Shown: positions 1 to 12,529 of the stretch, piece by piece
Position numbering within the stretch: the first letter of the stretch is position 1
Layout of the letters: each line of letters opens with the position of its first letter
Source of the DNA: Oscarella lobularis
Lineage: Eukaryota; Porifera; Homoscleromorpha; Homosclerophorida; Oscarellidae
Direction: 5' to 3'
Assembly: GCF_947507565.1 (NCBI RefSeq)
Contig: NC_089194.1
Location: 868,001 to 932,000, forward strand
Length of the DNA: 64,000 nucleotides
Position numbers and translations under genes: made by a program
The notes under the pieces: generated by a model
Told to the model about the DNA's origin: nothing
Seen by the model: only the letters and a program-made list of their open reading frames with translations
The model's database searches: none

Positions 1-3000
1 AGGTCGAATGACACCGCGTTGCATTCGACTCGAAATTTGTACAGAAAGTAGATCAAACAGGGCGATCGTTTTTCTTATAGAAGCGCCCTGTTTTTGCTTT
101 AAGGCAACGATGTCGCCAGGCCTCTCGATCTGCTCTGTCTCACTTAGACCGCTTCGGGGATCGGTTTCGATCGCCGCTATGAGTCGATTGATTGTGCTCT
201 CCGAATCACCGCGAATGCACGAGTCGGTAAAATCGCGCCACAGTCTCGTCTGGATTAAACCAAATTCGCACTCGGGAACAGGCGGGTTCACTCGCACCTC
301 ACGCCGTTCCCGAGTCGGAAGATTTAATAGATCGACGTTCCACTTAATTGATACGGAACGGAAATCGTCGGCCGGCGTCGCCGACGACGCCGTCAGCGAC
401 ATCAGTTTTATCGAGAAATTTTTCGCCGGCATTGAAGGGCAATCTGGCACAAAGAGACCGATACTATTACCCGTAATTTCTTCAACAACAGCAATTGTTA
501 CGACGGGATACGTCTGCACTTCGTCAGCGAATTCCAATAGAGACAAATCGCGTTGAAATTGAATCGCCGCTCGACGACGAAAGTTGGCGTTGATGCATAT
601 TCTCGCGATATCGCGCGGTTTGTAGTCGACCAATTTAAGCTCTTGTTCGTCGGCCGAATTTTCTATGACGTACTTCTTTAATAACCTTTGCATGACGAGA
701 TCGACGTAACGACGAATAGGCGACGTGAAGTGCGTGTACGGACGTTGGAAATCGTAGTTATGCGTGGGAAAACCTTCGTCCGTTTCGTCGCACGTGTAAA
801 CGGAGCGCTGTCGACTGCGGAAGTAGTGCGACTGACAGACGGCAAGCTGGGGAACAAAATCGTCGCAGCAGGCCAGACGAATTCGATCGTCTAACGATTT
901 TGCTGATCGAATTCGGTACCAGAGCGCTTTGGAAATGCGTAAGGTGGTTTGACGCTCGAGGGACACTTTCAGAGTTTCGGCTTCTTGACCGTAGGCGACA
1001 AGTCGTTGAGACGCGTTTACGAGCGGACCGCACGTCGATAGCCACGAACTGACTTTTTCTGGACGAGGAGATCTCTGACTGTAGAGAATCGTCAGGTGAC
1101 GACGTTCATCCAAGAGACGACGCGCCACTTCGCTGTTCATTAGAATCATAAACTCCTCGACCAGTTCGTGAGCTTCGGCTTCAAAGAAGCGATCCGATTC
1201 GCGGAAGAAACGCCTGGAAGCGAGACGACGTTCACGCAATAGACCGGCGATTTGACTTAGAAGGACGACATCGTTAAAGATCCTTTGTCTCGACTCAAGT
1301 CGACAATTGATCTTTGGTTTCTCGCCGCATATGATGGCTTGAGCTTGAGCGTAAGAGAGCTGGCAACACGATTTGATCTCAACTTCTTCGAACGTCGTCT
1401 CAAAGTCCTCAATCAGTTTTAAATTTTCGTCGAAACAGAAATGTCCGGCTATCACTCGTCGGCGTCGAAAGGGCAGAAGACTGCAGCGATTGGAGCTAAG
1501 TTCTCTAGGTAGCATCGACTGCTGAACGCTGCCTTGGCTGTCATAGACGCTCGTTCCGCGCTGCTCCGCCTGCTTGTTCTCATCGCTCCGAAATGCGACG
1601 TGATGAGCGACGTCCGCTATGTAGACGCCTACCTTAAACGCGCAATCATTGCAATTGCGTTCGACGTTCAAGGCGTCGTCTAAATCGCGCGAATGCTCGG
1701 GATCTATCGTGAACGCGTTCGTTACGACGTCATCGTCATCGGCTTCGTCTTCATCCTGTGCGCAAGTCGATACAAAGGATTTCACGGTGTTTTCGGAATC
1801 TCCGTCGACCTCGTACTGTATTTCAAGAAGACGGCGACCGGTCTCTAACGTCGTCGCAGCTTCGATGCATTCCACGGCTATTCCGAGCGGATAGGGAAAC
1901 TCGGGACGCCAACTCAGATACTGCACGACGAATAGCTTTCCCTCGACGTCGCACAGTGGAACGCTCTCCTCGTCGACGATCCTTCGTCCTTTTACGGAAA
2001 ACATTCTCACGCCGTCGTCGTGTCGAGGTCTCGTGCTCGGTCCGTTGGCAAAAATCGGATGCGACTGATCAATGGGAACCACGAGATTTTTGTCCTCTTT
2101 TGACAATTGACAGACAAAACGTTTCGGACGTCGTTTTTGAAATATTCCGACGACCGATCCTCGTTTCGTTTTCACCTTATCGTCGCTCTTTCCCTCGTCG
2201 GCGGAATCGATTTTCAGAAGAACTTCTTCGCCGTCAAATGCTCGATTGCGTCGTTGACGACCTTCGACAAATACTTCCTCGCTATCGACGCTGTAGCCGT
2301 GCGCATTAGACCCAGAAACGTGCAGGACGCACTTCAAATAAGCCTCGGGCTTATCACGCATAAGCTCCTCCATTTCGGCCAGGTTCAAGTGAGGAGGATA
2401 GGCCGGACTGCTTCCATGACGTACTCGTTCTCCGACGTCTTCTTTAGTTAGACGTTCGCGAGGCGGTCGCCGCTTCACTTTGGCAACAGTCCAACGTACA
2501 ACAGAACCGCGCACAACTTGCTTCATTACTCGTTTTTCTACTTCCTTTGCCTTCGGTGCCAGCGATCTGAAACTCTTGACAACTTCTTCTCGATAGATTC
2601 GCGCCATTTCGTCGTCCGTCTCGTCCTCGCATGAATCTTCGTAAACCGACGACTCCGATGTGGCGTCGTCGTCGGCGTCGTCGAGTTCTACTTCTTGACG
2701 TGCGAAGCTAGAGACGAACGACTGCGCTTCGACGTTCAACGGCGACTTCTCCATTACAAGTTTGCAGACGAATTTCGACGACACCCTGTGGCCTTTGAGA
2801 CTTGCCGCGCCGACGGTGGTGCATGCTTCGATGTACTGTTGCCAAATGCGATCGATTTTGCTCTTGGTCAAGCAGTCTGGATCGCCGAAGACGATGACGA
2901 GCGATTTGGCTCGTGTGAGCACAGTATTGACAACTTTTTTGTCTGAGAAAAAGTTGGGTGACTTTTCGTAATCTTGTCGATATCCCTTTGACGTCATGAC

Positions 3001-6000
3001 GGTGCTGACGAGGACGACACGAAACTCTTGACCTGTGTTGGGAAAAAAGGACATTTATGAAATCTTACGTCATAAAAGTTGCCGATCACCTTGTATTCCC
3101 CCGTGCGTAATAACATTGACCTTCTTGTAGTTATCTCCTCTGTGACGAAGAAGCTGTCGAATGTACTGAACCTACCGAAGACAAGATATAAAGACTGAAA
3201 ATGAGTTGGAGGGGCATGGGGAAATTACACTTCGCCCCACAAGTATATGTAATAATAGGAAGGTACATTCAAGTGAATCATCGGTTTCATCTGCTCTATG
3301 CGGAAAGCCTGGTTATCGATCGCTAAGGTGTTTTGTCCACTCGTAGGTTCTGGTCGACTCAGAGGCGTCGCTTAACGTACATGCATATGCCAAATCTCTC
3401 TTAAGTAGCAAAAGGCTGACGTAGTCTTAAATACGTCTTTCGGCATGGGCATGGTGTTCACGCGCTCTTCATGCACAACCCCGCTGGCCTAACCTGAGTA
3501 AACTCCGACGAAACGACGCAGACTTTCTGGGGAGAACACTCTCCCCATTCCTGCGGCCAACCGTCGAAAACCTCGTCAAGTGTATTAACTATCAACGTCG
3601 CCTCGCTCTGATTGTAGTAAGAGCCGTCGGTGCCGCCCTGTTGAGCCAATCCGTCGTCGCAAATGAAAAAGGAAAAAGGATGAAAAGTTGGATGTACGGC
3701 TTGAATAGGCGATCTGGCTTGATCGGGCGAGAACGCGTCGGCTCCGTAGAAAATGCGCGCGATCAAAGCGAAGAGATCGCGTTGACTTCGATGGTTTGTC
3801 ACCAAGTTGACTATTAGCGAATCCGGAGCCGATTTGTAAAGACGGCGAAAGAGAGATCGTTGAAGCCTGCCGCCACGGGCGAGGGAAGACGAAACCGGCG
3901 GAGAAGTCTAGAAGCAAAGGAACACCGTAATTTACCTTTTCTAGACGCGAATACAAGTACATATACAACTACAGTCCCTCTTTATATAGCACTATAAGGA
4001 GAGACAATACCGTTCTTTACGCAAAGTGCCTAGAACGTTTTGATCTACTAGCTGACTATACCTCTTTTGGGAGAATATTATAGACAGAAAGTAAACTTAC
4101 TTGAACGCAGTCTCCAGCAAGCACGAGCGCCGTGCGACTGCCGGCTAACGCAAGCGGCGCAATCGATTCCGGTTCGGTCGCCTGAGCCGCCTCGTCAATT
4201 ATGATGTGGCTGAAATGCCCATCGCGAAGCTTCGCCGACGTGAGAAGTGTCGTAACGACGACGAGCGGTTCATTCCCTAGTTCACTATTGGGCGGCACTG
4301 AAAACGTGCTCTCGGCGTCGTCCAAGAAACAAAAATAGCAATCAAGAAGGTCCTTGTCTAAGGAGCCTTTGCGAGACGCAAAACAGACTCGAAAAAGATT
4401 GGCGTTGAAGAGTCCCTCATAAAAGAGATCGTCTAAGAGTTTCACGTACAAGTCAGCGGCAAAGTTACTCTGCGTGCAGATGAGAATTCGAGCATTCCGA
4501 TGGAATTCCGAGAGAAGACGTACGGCTTCAACAAGCAGAAACGTTTTGCCCGTTCCGAACGGTCCGTTGATGATGAGGTGAGGATATGTTCGATTGCCGG
4601 CGAGAATCCGGCCAACAGCTTCTCTTTGTTTCGGGTCAAATTGCACTTTGGGATTAATGTGACGTTTGACTTTATCGAGAACGCAGTCGATTGAGAACGA
4701 GTCTCGCAAAGCGAGGGCCCCGCGGAAGTTCGGCTGAACGTGAGATCTCAGCCTCGACACGGGAAGTCGTTCCAAAGACGCGTGCAAATTGAGCCAATGA
4801 GTTCGATCGAACACAAACTGGAAGTCGACTTTGACATCGAGACAATCGTTCAGCTCCTTTTTGACGAACTCGTCTGCGGCGACGTTGAGGCCGACGGCTG
4901 TCTCTTCAATTTCGCAGACAGAAACGAGAAAAATATTTGTGGATCCAGTTTTTCGGATGTACGCCGCTTTCGCTAGTTTCGACGGCACCGGACGGCCGAG
5001 ATCAATTCTTTTGATGCCGCGAAACGGATTCGTTTTGTCGCCAATAAGATCGATCGCTTGTCTACTTAAGTCCTGCAATCTACGTTTGATTTCGATTTCC
5101 TCGAGATAAATCAACGCGTGAAAACGCTCAAAGTATGTTTCGTCTTTCGGAAACGGCGTGTTTTTGTCGAGAACATGCAAACGAGATAAAGTGCGAGATA
5201 GCTCCGCCTCGACGGGAATAGGAAATTGCCTAGCAGTATCTTCCGAATGTCTGCTGACTCTGCTCATAAAATCGTCGTTGGAAACAATGCAGTCCGGTTC
5301 AACGAGCCAGTGTTGATCCGGACACTGAAGAGTCGATCTCAGTTGCTTAACAGCTTTTAGATTTTTGCCTTCGGCGACGTCGACGTAGAGCGTCTGAAGA
5401 ACGTATGGATGAGGATGACCGTCGCACTCGACGATGACGTCCTGAACGTAAGAACGCGTCTGAGACGATTTCGAGTCGAATCGAACTGCGAATTGAACGC
5501 TACGGACGTCACAGTCGATGATATTCTCTTTCATGGGGAGACCGCCGTGGAGAAGCGAAAAGTGTGATTGGGTCGACGACGGAAGAAGTACAATTTGACG
5601 AACAGCAAAATTCTAAAAAAACAAAATGAGACCACTCACGCCTGTCTTTGAAAAGAAAAGACAGTCTATCTAACTGTGCTTGTTCCCTTCATGAACTGTA
5701 CGTGTCCCCGTTTACCTTCTTGCACGCAATCTTGCATTCGAATACAGTCGAGAACGGCAGCTTCATACAGGCGTCAATAAACGTCCACTTTACCGAAGGA
5801 TCCCACGCAACGTCGAGTGCGTCACTGACTTCTTGAGAAGTGGACAACTATATCACAGTGAAGGGCATTTCAAGAGCGAGTGCTCAAAATATAATACGTT
5901 GGGCCTTGGCACTCACCAAAGAGTAATCGCTTCGAATAAGCGCATTGCACAGTTTTCGACTAACAATATCGGGAATCAAATGAGCTTTCTGACGTCTCTC

Positions 6001-8382
6001 TTCGATCGCCGACCATAGTTCCAACTCGTCGGTACCGTGAGCAAAAATGCAACGACGACCGTAAGGACACGATTGAAAATTCTTATGTCTATAAAACAAC
6101 CGATAAGAACTCGCATGTAGAAGATATTCGGCGTACGTTCTGCACGGTCTCAATCTGTAGCCGCGCGGAGGAATGCGGCGAATACCGCCGCGGTCTATAA
6201 TAGCCCGTTTAGCCTATACGTACAAAGAGATGCCGCCAAGATTAATTAACATACTAGGATATCGGTCTAGGTTCCAAGCTTCCAACTCTTCTTGCGTATG
6301 AGGAAACGTGCATTGTCTGCCGTGTCTGACAGCGCATCGTTCCGGTTTGCAGATAGAGTAATTCGCTTTTACGTCTAACGGACGAGGACGTATTTCCACA
6401 AAGGCCGAACAGCCGTCTGCCGTTTCAGCAATTTCGTATTTCTTAGGCCAAACTAGAGCAAGTACACAATTTTGGTGCTGAGAACACGAATCGCGAGTTT
6501 TGTAGATTCGATTCGTGCGAAAGCAATGACGACAGACGACGGTTCCTCGACGAATGACCTCTGGATTCGAAAATCCAGGCAAGGCTGGTAAATGAAAGAA
6601 TAGAGAGTCAAATTCACGTTAGGAGATTTTTAGCCGTACAAATTTCTTCCTCCTCTCCTTCAGGAAGGCGAGACACAACGGCCTATAAAGAATGCTTTAG
6701 GTAAACAGAACTAAATGTATTTTCATCCACCTTGAGGAGTCGTTTGGCTATGCGGACGTCCCCGGATCTCGGCGAGTTTTGCGGTCCTTTCCGAGGACAC
6801 AAAGGAAACGACGCTGTGACGCTTTCTCTTTTTGTAACTGCTGGTTGGCTGGCAGAACGAAATGCCGCAGGTTCACTTTTCACTACCGATGCTACTGCGC
6901 ATAAAACGTGTACATATACACTAGGCCTTAGCTAATTAGAAAACGTCAAACTTCACCTCGAGAAGTTTTCCGTGACGAAACCACCGGAAGCTTTGGAAGT
7001 GGGGAAATAGCTTTTGTTTTGATTGGTATCGCTTGCTTTTCCGGCAAGACGCTTTTCTCCTCTCTCTGTCTCACGTTTTCCAACGTTTTCCTCTTTCGAC
7101 TTTTCTTCCTCGTCTTCTGAGCTTTATCTTTAATATTAGGTTTCGGCTCGTTTTCACTGGAAACGGTAGAGGAAGGCGATGATAGAACGTCGTTAAAAGC
7201 CGTGTTCTTTCCCTCCTTTAGAATTAAAACGGTTTTTAAAAAAAAACAGGTGGAGTTCGTTTGAGAAGAAGATCGAGTTACTTCGCCTTTCGTTTCGTTT
7301 GGAGGGAAAGAGCTGACTTCATTCGCCTTTGAAGTAGTAGTAGCCGTGGTAGTAGCCTATGCGTGACCTGCATAGACAAAGGCAGCGAAAGAAAACGCAG
7401 TTCGACCTGTGGAGATGCTTCTTTGGAAACTGTTCTTTGCTGAAGTTGTCGGCCAATCTCTTCCATCTCCTAATTGCTTAATTAATTAAAACTACTCTAT
7501 CGTTTAGTGGCTGCTCGACCTTCTTGCGTCTGAACTCGTCTTTCCTCATCTCTTTCGCCGATTTCTTCTTTTGCTGGACAGAACAGAACGTAAAATTTAA
7601 AGTAGATTTTAAGACAACAACAATACCGACCGTCACTTGAGGAAATTCAACCACCTTTTCCTTTTTGCTTCTTTTCTCTTGTCCAGCCTCTCGTGCAGCC
7701 TCAGGCTAACGCATAAAAGACTTGTCACTAAAAAATTGATTCTAGCCTAAAACTTTCTAACCAGTCGATTGTCTGCACAATCGTCCATTTCGATATTCAA
7801 CTTCAGCTTGTTAATTTTCCTCTCATATTCTCGTCTCTAAAAAGAAAATTCGGAAACAGACTAAGCGTGCAGAAGTTCTACAGTCGACCTCGCCAGGAGG
7901 ACAGACGTTAATAAGTAAATTGCAATCGTTCAAAGCATCTTTATACTGTCGCAATCTCTCGAAAGCGTCGCGTCGACAAGAAAGACAAAAAAGCTGAACG
8001 TCGTTGATAAACTGCAATGGCCGAACCAAAACTAAAGGCATTATTTTAGAATACAAAATCGAAAATCAAAAATATAGCTAGCTGTGTCTACGAGTACCGG
8101 CTGAAGTTGCGCCTATAACCTCTTCCCAGTTTCCCTAGCAGAAAGCATTATACCAAACCTGTATATCGCCACTTTGTATAGATGCACCAGAGCGCGATGA
8201 TTAGCTGCTAGCTCGGCAAACGCTTCCAATTGCATGCGGTGCGCTCGAGGAATGAAGGCGACTAGACGGTCAAGAATGAGAAGGCACTGGTGAAGAATTG
8301 GCACAGCGTCATCGGGCGATCGAGGACGGCATTGGCGAGCGATCTGAAGCAACTGAACGGCTCGACGAAAATCGTTTTCCAT
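1..8382 (-). CDS. HELZ2-like protein: TPR, CCCH zinc fingers, SF1 helicase, RNB ribonuclease (3' end outside window)
   Basis: A multi-exon gene read from an ATG at 8382 (protein MENDFRR...) towards base 1. The first two exons (8382-8113, about 8010-7860) look like TPR helices (e.g. DAFERLRQYKDALNDCNLLI). Lysine-rich exons follow (7.8-6.7 kb). Exons at 6582-6214 and 6153-5884 each hold a CCCH-type finger (CAVRHGRQCTFPHTQEELEAW and CPYGRRCIFAHGTDELELW patterns). Exon 5608-4101 is the helicase core: FDPKQREAV (Q motif), GPFGTGKT (Walker A), IIIDEAAQATEPE (motif II), LAGDCVQ (motif III). Motifs V and VI (QGQEFRVVLVST, NTVLTRAKSLVIVFGDP) lie at about 3030-2880. The same long exon then runs into an RNB domain with the catalytic aspartates intact (DPEHSRDLDDAL near 1700, VGVYIADVAHHV near 1610). 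This helicase-plus-RNB order is typical of HELZ2 (RNA helicase with 3'-5' exoribonuclease activity, nuclear co-activator and interferon-linked in mammals). Introns are ~50 nt. The TPR-to-helicase joins are my splice model, not proven; the rest of the RNB domain runs off the window. Confidence 0.8.
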
Positions 8383-8427
8383 AATCGTCTACGAAAATAG
8401 TTTATAGTCACGCGACCGCGTGACGTA

Positions 8428-10026
8428 GAGTCCCGTATCTAGTTTGGAACGCATCAAGTTTGGAACAGGAGTTTATACCCTAAAACAGACTAGGATAAAA
8501 AACGGTTAAAAGCGAAAATGTAGCACAATAACCCACAAATCTTCCTGTAAAATTGCAGCTCTCTCCGTTGAGTGGTATGGGAGTAAGCGCAGTTAGAAGA
8601 GGAGGAAGTCATGTGATCGGTCTTTCGAACACACCCATCGGCTTTGGAACAGCCTCTCTAACTCTGTTATCCGTCATCGCACAGAGACGTGCTATGCACC
8701 GTTGGAAAGCTTAAAGCCTCTTCTATTTAGATAAATTTACGCCATTGTCGTAAATTGTATTCTCGCTGAGATATCGCCGGTAGAGTACCGACGGGTAGCG
8801 TGATCTAGATTGGAACGCAAGTTTTTTCTTAGCCAACTGGTTCTACGCCTTCAAACGCCACCAAATCGTGCATGAAGTCTCCCTGTACTGCTATCTCTAG
8901 GATTCGACCGTTATGTAGCTATAAACTCCTGAAAGGAATTTGCCATTGAAGATCATTTGATGTGAGAAAGCAATCCGGTAGCACAAATTGAAGCTATAAC
9001 GGTAATTTGCGTTTTTTCTCCCTAAAAGTACTATAAATCACATCTCTTTTTCTTGGTTTAGTATCTCTTTTGAAGTTTTTTCGCAAAAATTTAAAATTTG
9101 ACTAGGCCTGTTCGTGAACTTATTTTCTTCAAAAAGTTTCACTCTAAATAACGTTATATGATCAAAAACATCAAGACTTGGTAGTTTGAGAGTCTATGAT
9201 GTAACATACTAGAAACTGCTAGAACTCCGTGAAAACCAATACTAGCTGCTACAAAGATAAATGCTTTAGAGAACCTGTAAGACCTGTTATGTCTCTCTAT
9301 TGATGAATTCTAATGAACTCACAGCAAGCCTGGTCACATTTTCAATGTTGGTGAGACCTCTATGCCCCGTACGTAAAACCTCTAATATTCCTACCTAGCC
9401 AAAGCAGAAAAACATGATTTTGCATTTTTTGAAGAAAACAAGCAAATTACTGTCTTAGCTAGAATTTGTGCTTCCGGGTTGACGTGCTCTTCAACGGCCC
9501 ATTTCATAGAAAAGGGCCCTTTCAGGAGTTTATAGCTACATAACGGTCGAATCCTAGAGATAGCAGTACAGGGAGACTTCATGCACGATTTGGTGGCGTT
9601 TGAAGGCGTAGAACCAGTTGGCTAAGAAAAAACTTGCGTTCCAATCTAGATCACGCTACCCGTCGGTACTCTACCGGCGATATCTCAGCGAGAATACAAT
9701 CTACGACAATGGCGTAAATTTATCTAAATAGAAGAGGCTTTAAGCTTTCCAACGGTGCATAGCACGTCTCTGTGCGATGACGGATAACAGAGTTAGAGAG
9801 GCTGTTCCAAAGCCGATGGGTGTGTTCGAAAGACCGATCACATGACTTCCTCCTCTTCTAACTGCGCTTACTCCCATACCACTAAACGGAGAGAGCTGCA
9901 ATTTTACAGGAAGATTTGTGAGTTATTGTGCTACATTTTCGCTTTTAACCGTTTTTTATCCTAGTCTGTTTTAGGGTATAAACTCCTGTTCCAAACTTGA
10001 TGCGTTCCAAACTAGATACGGGACTC
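8428..10026. mobile_element. 1.6 kb foldback (inverted-repeat) element with 509 bp arms
   Basis: Left arm 8428-8936 and right arm 9518-10026 are reverse complements; I noticed only about three mismatches. The outer ends read GAGTCCCGTATCTAGTTTGG and its complement, flanked on both sides by TA, which fits a TA target-site duplication as in Tc1/mariner-like or MITE families. The 581 bp spacer (8937-9517) is AT-rich and shows no convincing coding sequence, so the element is non-autonomous. The motif TTTGGAAC recurs near the ends as subterminal repeats. It sits just upstream of the HELZ2-like gene start (8382), so it could affect that promoter; this is inference. The family is not identified. Confidence 0.85.
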
Positions 10027-10450
10027 TAGTTGAGTAGGGGAGAAGAGGAGGCGTAGCCCATGCAGAACCAAGTAGAAACGATACTGCTCTTTCTGTTGTG
10101 CGTTCGGTACACGTATGCATGCGCTGTGAGAGTTGAACGAACCTGATGCGAGACAGCCGAGAAAACGAGCGCGACTGCAAAAGAGCTTCATATGTCACAC
10201 AAAAAGCCTCTCACTACGCTGTCTACGAGTCGCTTACTCGTAAAGCCAAGGGTAGAGATGACACGGGAACGCGCGCGATGACTGGTTCAATCGCACTTCG
10301 TCCGCCGTTACAGAAAGCTTATTTGAAGACTAGAGAAGTTGGGAAACTGTATCCGGGAAGGTATAGTCTAATAAATTCCGCGTGCTCGAGTCCTCGAGCT
10401 ACGCCTAAGTCGGACTGCCCTTCACGATCGCAGCTGAAACTAGCTGGTTG

Positions 10451-10645
10451 TCAGAAAAGGAGATCCTCAGCCACATGAGGATTTATAGACGGAAAGCCCT
10501 CGACGCATATTCCGGGCAAATGCTCGACCTTTTTGCCACGTACGTACGTATCGACTTCCTGCACTTCGACGTTCGGAGTGCCTTTTAGAGTCACGACACT
10601 GCGAGAACGGTCTCCGGGTCTCCTTTGAACATTAGATTGGATGTC
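10451..10645 (-). other. Orphan terminal exon (unknown protein C-terminus)
   Basis: A 195 nt open stretch on the minus strand begins right after a consensus acceptor (TTCAGCTAG at 10655-10646) and ends in TGA at 10451. It encodes about 64 residues, starting DIQSNVQRRPGDRSRSVVTL and containing TPNVEVQEVDTYVRG. The composition is protein-like and there is no internal stop, but there is no methionine start and I found no upstream exon. It may be the last exon of a gene that has lost its 5' part, or a relic. Family not recognised. Confidence 0.35.
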
Positions 10646-10870
10646 CTAGCTGAAGGAATATTTTATACATGAAATAAACTGGAATTTGCATTTTCACTTC
10701 ATTTTCTTAATCATGTATTCAGCTAGCCTTGCATTACGTATCAGATGAATGCAATTACTATTTCCTTAACTGGATATAGAGAAAGCTTCAAAATGGGATC
10801 CCAGTATCTGGATGAAGTTGAACATATAAAGATATGGCTTTGCCATCTCCTTTTGACTGTAAAGGATTAG

Positions 10871-10960
10871 GAAACGAGCGCGCCGAAAGAGGTCAAAGAA
10901 TATTTTCAAGACTTGAAGAGGCATGACGTTATCATTTTTGGCTCGAGAGGAGTGCGAACG
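10871..10960 (+). other. Orphan 90 nt exon, phase 0 at both ends
   Basis: A stretch bounded by an acceptor (GGATTAG) and a strong donor (ACG|GTAAGT) encodes 30 residues, ETSAPKEVKEYFQDLKRHDV then IIFGSRGVRT. Length, phase and splice signals all suit a true exon. No adjacent exon could be joined; the next support on this strand is the MNNL exon 400 nt downstream. Function unknown. Confidence 0.35.
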
Positions 10961-11284
10961 GTAAGTGTTACTTGGATCCACTACGCCCACTTTCAAGCTA
11001 TTCAGACCCTCTCACTCAGACATCCGGGAGAAATGTCTGGCTTTCAGTCTACGCATATATCAGCTTATATCAGCGTTCCACGGAACCCTGCACTTGTAAC
11101 TAGGTTTCGCAGCTGTTTTTATGACGAGTTCAGGGTTATAACATGGGTTAAACGTGGACGTACTGAATTTATTACTTCCTCCACTCTCGGGACACCTCAA
11201 CGCCGGCCCTTGGCGAACCCTCCCACATACGTGCCGACAAGTATTTGGCCGTATGTGGTCGCAGATTTGCGTCATTGATCAGAG

Positions 11285-12058
11285 ATGCTGTCGGTTATCC
11301 TGCTCTTGGCTCTGACCGACTTTGCACAGGTTTTCTCAACCCTATTTTTCCAATTCTTCTGACTTCTTTCCGTATCGCCGGAGTGACGGCGGCACCGTTG
11401 AAATCCAATTCGTCGAATACAAAAACCCGGACCACAAAGAAAGCGGTTTTTGCTGCGAGACGAATGAAAGGTCCGCGTGCGTGCAAGACTGCGAAAACTA
11501 TTTCTTCGTCTGTCTTCGTGAATATAATCTGACAAATGACGCCGGCCAGTGCAAAGGTCCTACGCGCGTCTACAGCGACGATGATTTCTTTCCAATTGGA
11601 AAGGACGCACTTGGAATTGGTCTGAATAATCCCTTATCTTTCCCTTTCAATGGATCATGGAAAGTAAATTAATATACTACTACCGTATACCGCGGCCGCC
11701 GCGGCTCTGCTTACTTTTCCAAATGCTTTAATTGGTACGTTTTTAGAACTCTTTCGGTCTATACTGGACAAAGACGATACAAACGCGGACGATCTCATCG
11801 ACGTCCTGCTTCCGGGGATAGAAAACGCCCGAATTTCGGGTTCGTGGACAAATTGGACGATTAGAGGAAACTATAACAGGACTCTCGAACTGAATTGGCG
11901 CGTCCAATGCAACGAAAACTACTACGGTGACTGTACGGTGTACTGTTTGCCGAAAGATTCCGACATCGACGGTCACTACATCTGTAATTCCACAACAGGT
12001 GCAAAAATATGCAGGAGCGGATGGACCGGCAATGGGAGCTACTGTCATGTCATAACAA
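11285..12058 (+). pseudogene. Notch-ligand (Delta/Jagged-type) N-terminus: signal peptide, MNNL and DSL domains
   Basis: ATG at 11285 gives a hydrophobic leader (MLSVILLLALTDFAQ). The next exon (about 11384-11663) encodes an MNNL domain: GGTVEIQFVEYKNPDHKESG, a CC pair, then CENYFFVCLRE, as in Delta/Jagged ligands. The exon from 11746 to about 12048 encodes a DSL domain (WRVQCNENYYGDCTVYCLP, later CRSGWTGNGSYC) with the expected cysteines. Known DSL proteins are type I membrane ligands of Notch with EGF repeats after the DSL. Here no EGF repeats or membrane segment follow: the frame can splice straight into a tyrosine-kinase fragment at 12102. The leader exon does not join the MNNL exon in frame with the nearest GT/AG pair. 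A truncated and fused gene copy is the likeliest reading; an unusual functional chimera is possible but less likely. Confidence 0.6.
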
Positions 12059-12101
12059 ATACGCAAGGTTTGCATGCACAGCGCTCGGCACATGCATGCA
12101 G

Positions 12102-12512
12102 TCTTTTAAAGTGTCTGATTTTGGACTGACAAGGGCTGTTTACAAAGACGAAGCGTACAGTTCAAAGACCACAAGACGTCTGCCGCTCCGATGGATGTCC
12201 ATCGAAGCTATTATACACCGCCTTTTTAGTGAAAAAAGCGACGTATAAATGCAGCCGGTTTTCATGCGTTATAGAAAAGCAGAGAATGTTATCAGCTTTC
12301 CTTTTTAGGTGGTCATTTGGAGTGGTCTTGTGGGAGATTTTCACTTTAGGTGCGAGAATGTTTGTTTCTTATTATATATAATAGAATTTCTTACGATACA
12401 CGAAGGTTGTTTTCCTTATCCGTGAATGTCAACTAAGAATATTCTCATGTGTTTGCGGAAGGGCAAGCGGCTAGAGTGTCCAGAGAACTGTTCTAAGGAA
12501 CTGTACGTGAGT
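12102..12512 (+). pseudogene. Receptor tyrosine kinase fragment (DFG to C-lobe only)
   Basis: Exon 12102-12248 encodes FKVSDFGLTRAVYKDE, an activation loop, then LPLRWMSIEAI and SEKSDV. Exon from 12310 encodes WSFGVVLWEIFTLG, and the next GCFPYP...MSTKNILMCLRKGKRLECPENC. This is the C-lobe of a receptor tyrosine kinase. The N-lobe, glycine loop, VAIK lysine and HRD loop are all absent. A TGA interrupts the frame straight after GCFPYP (about 12430), and the SDV/WSFG junction lacks a proper GT donor. The fragment follows a DSL exon and runs into an ankyrin exon of the first array unit at about 12530, so it lies at a rearrangement breakpoint. Not expected to make an active kinase. Confidence 0.75.
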
Positions 12513-12529
12513 CTAAACTCTTTGGCCTT

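Noticed and set aside
758-1045. Open frames on either strand within 1-3000 that begin with an ATG or similar
   Set aside because: They are shadows of the long RNB-encoding exon, which has no ATG of its own because it is an internal exon.
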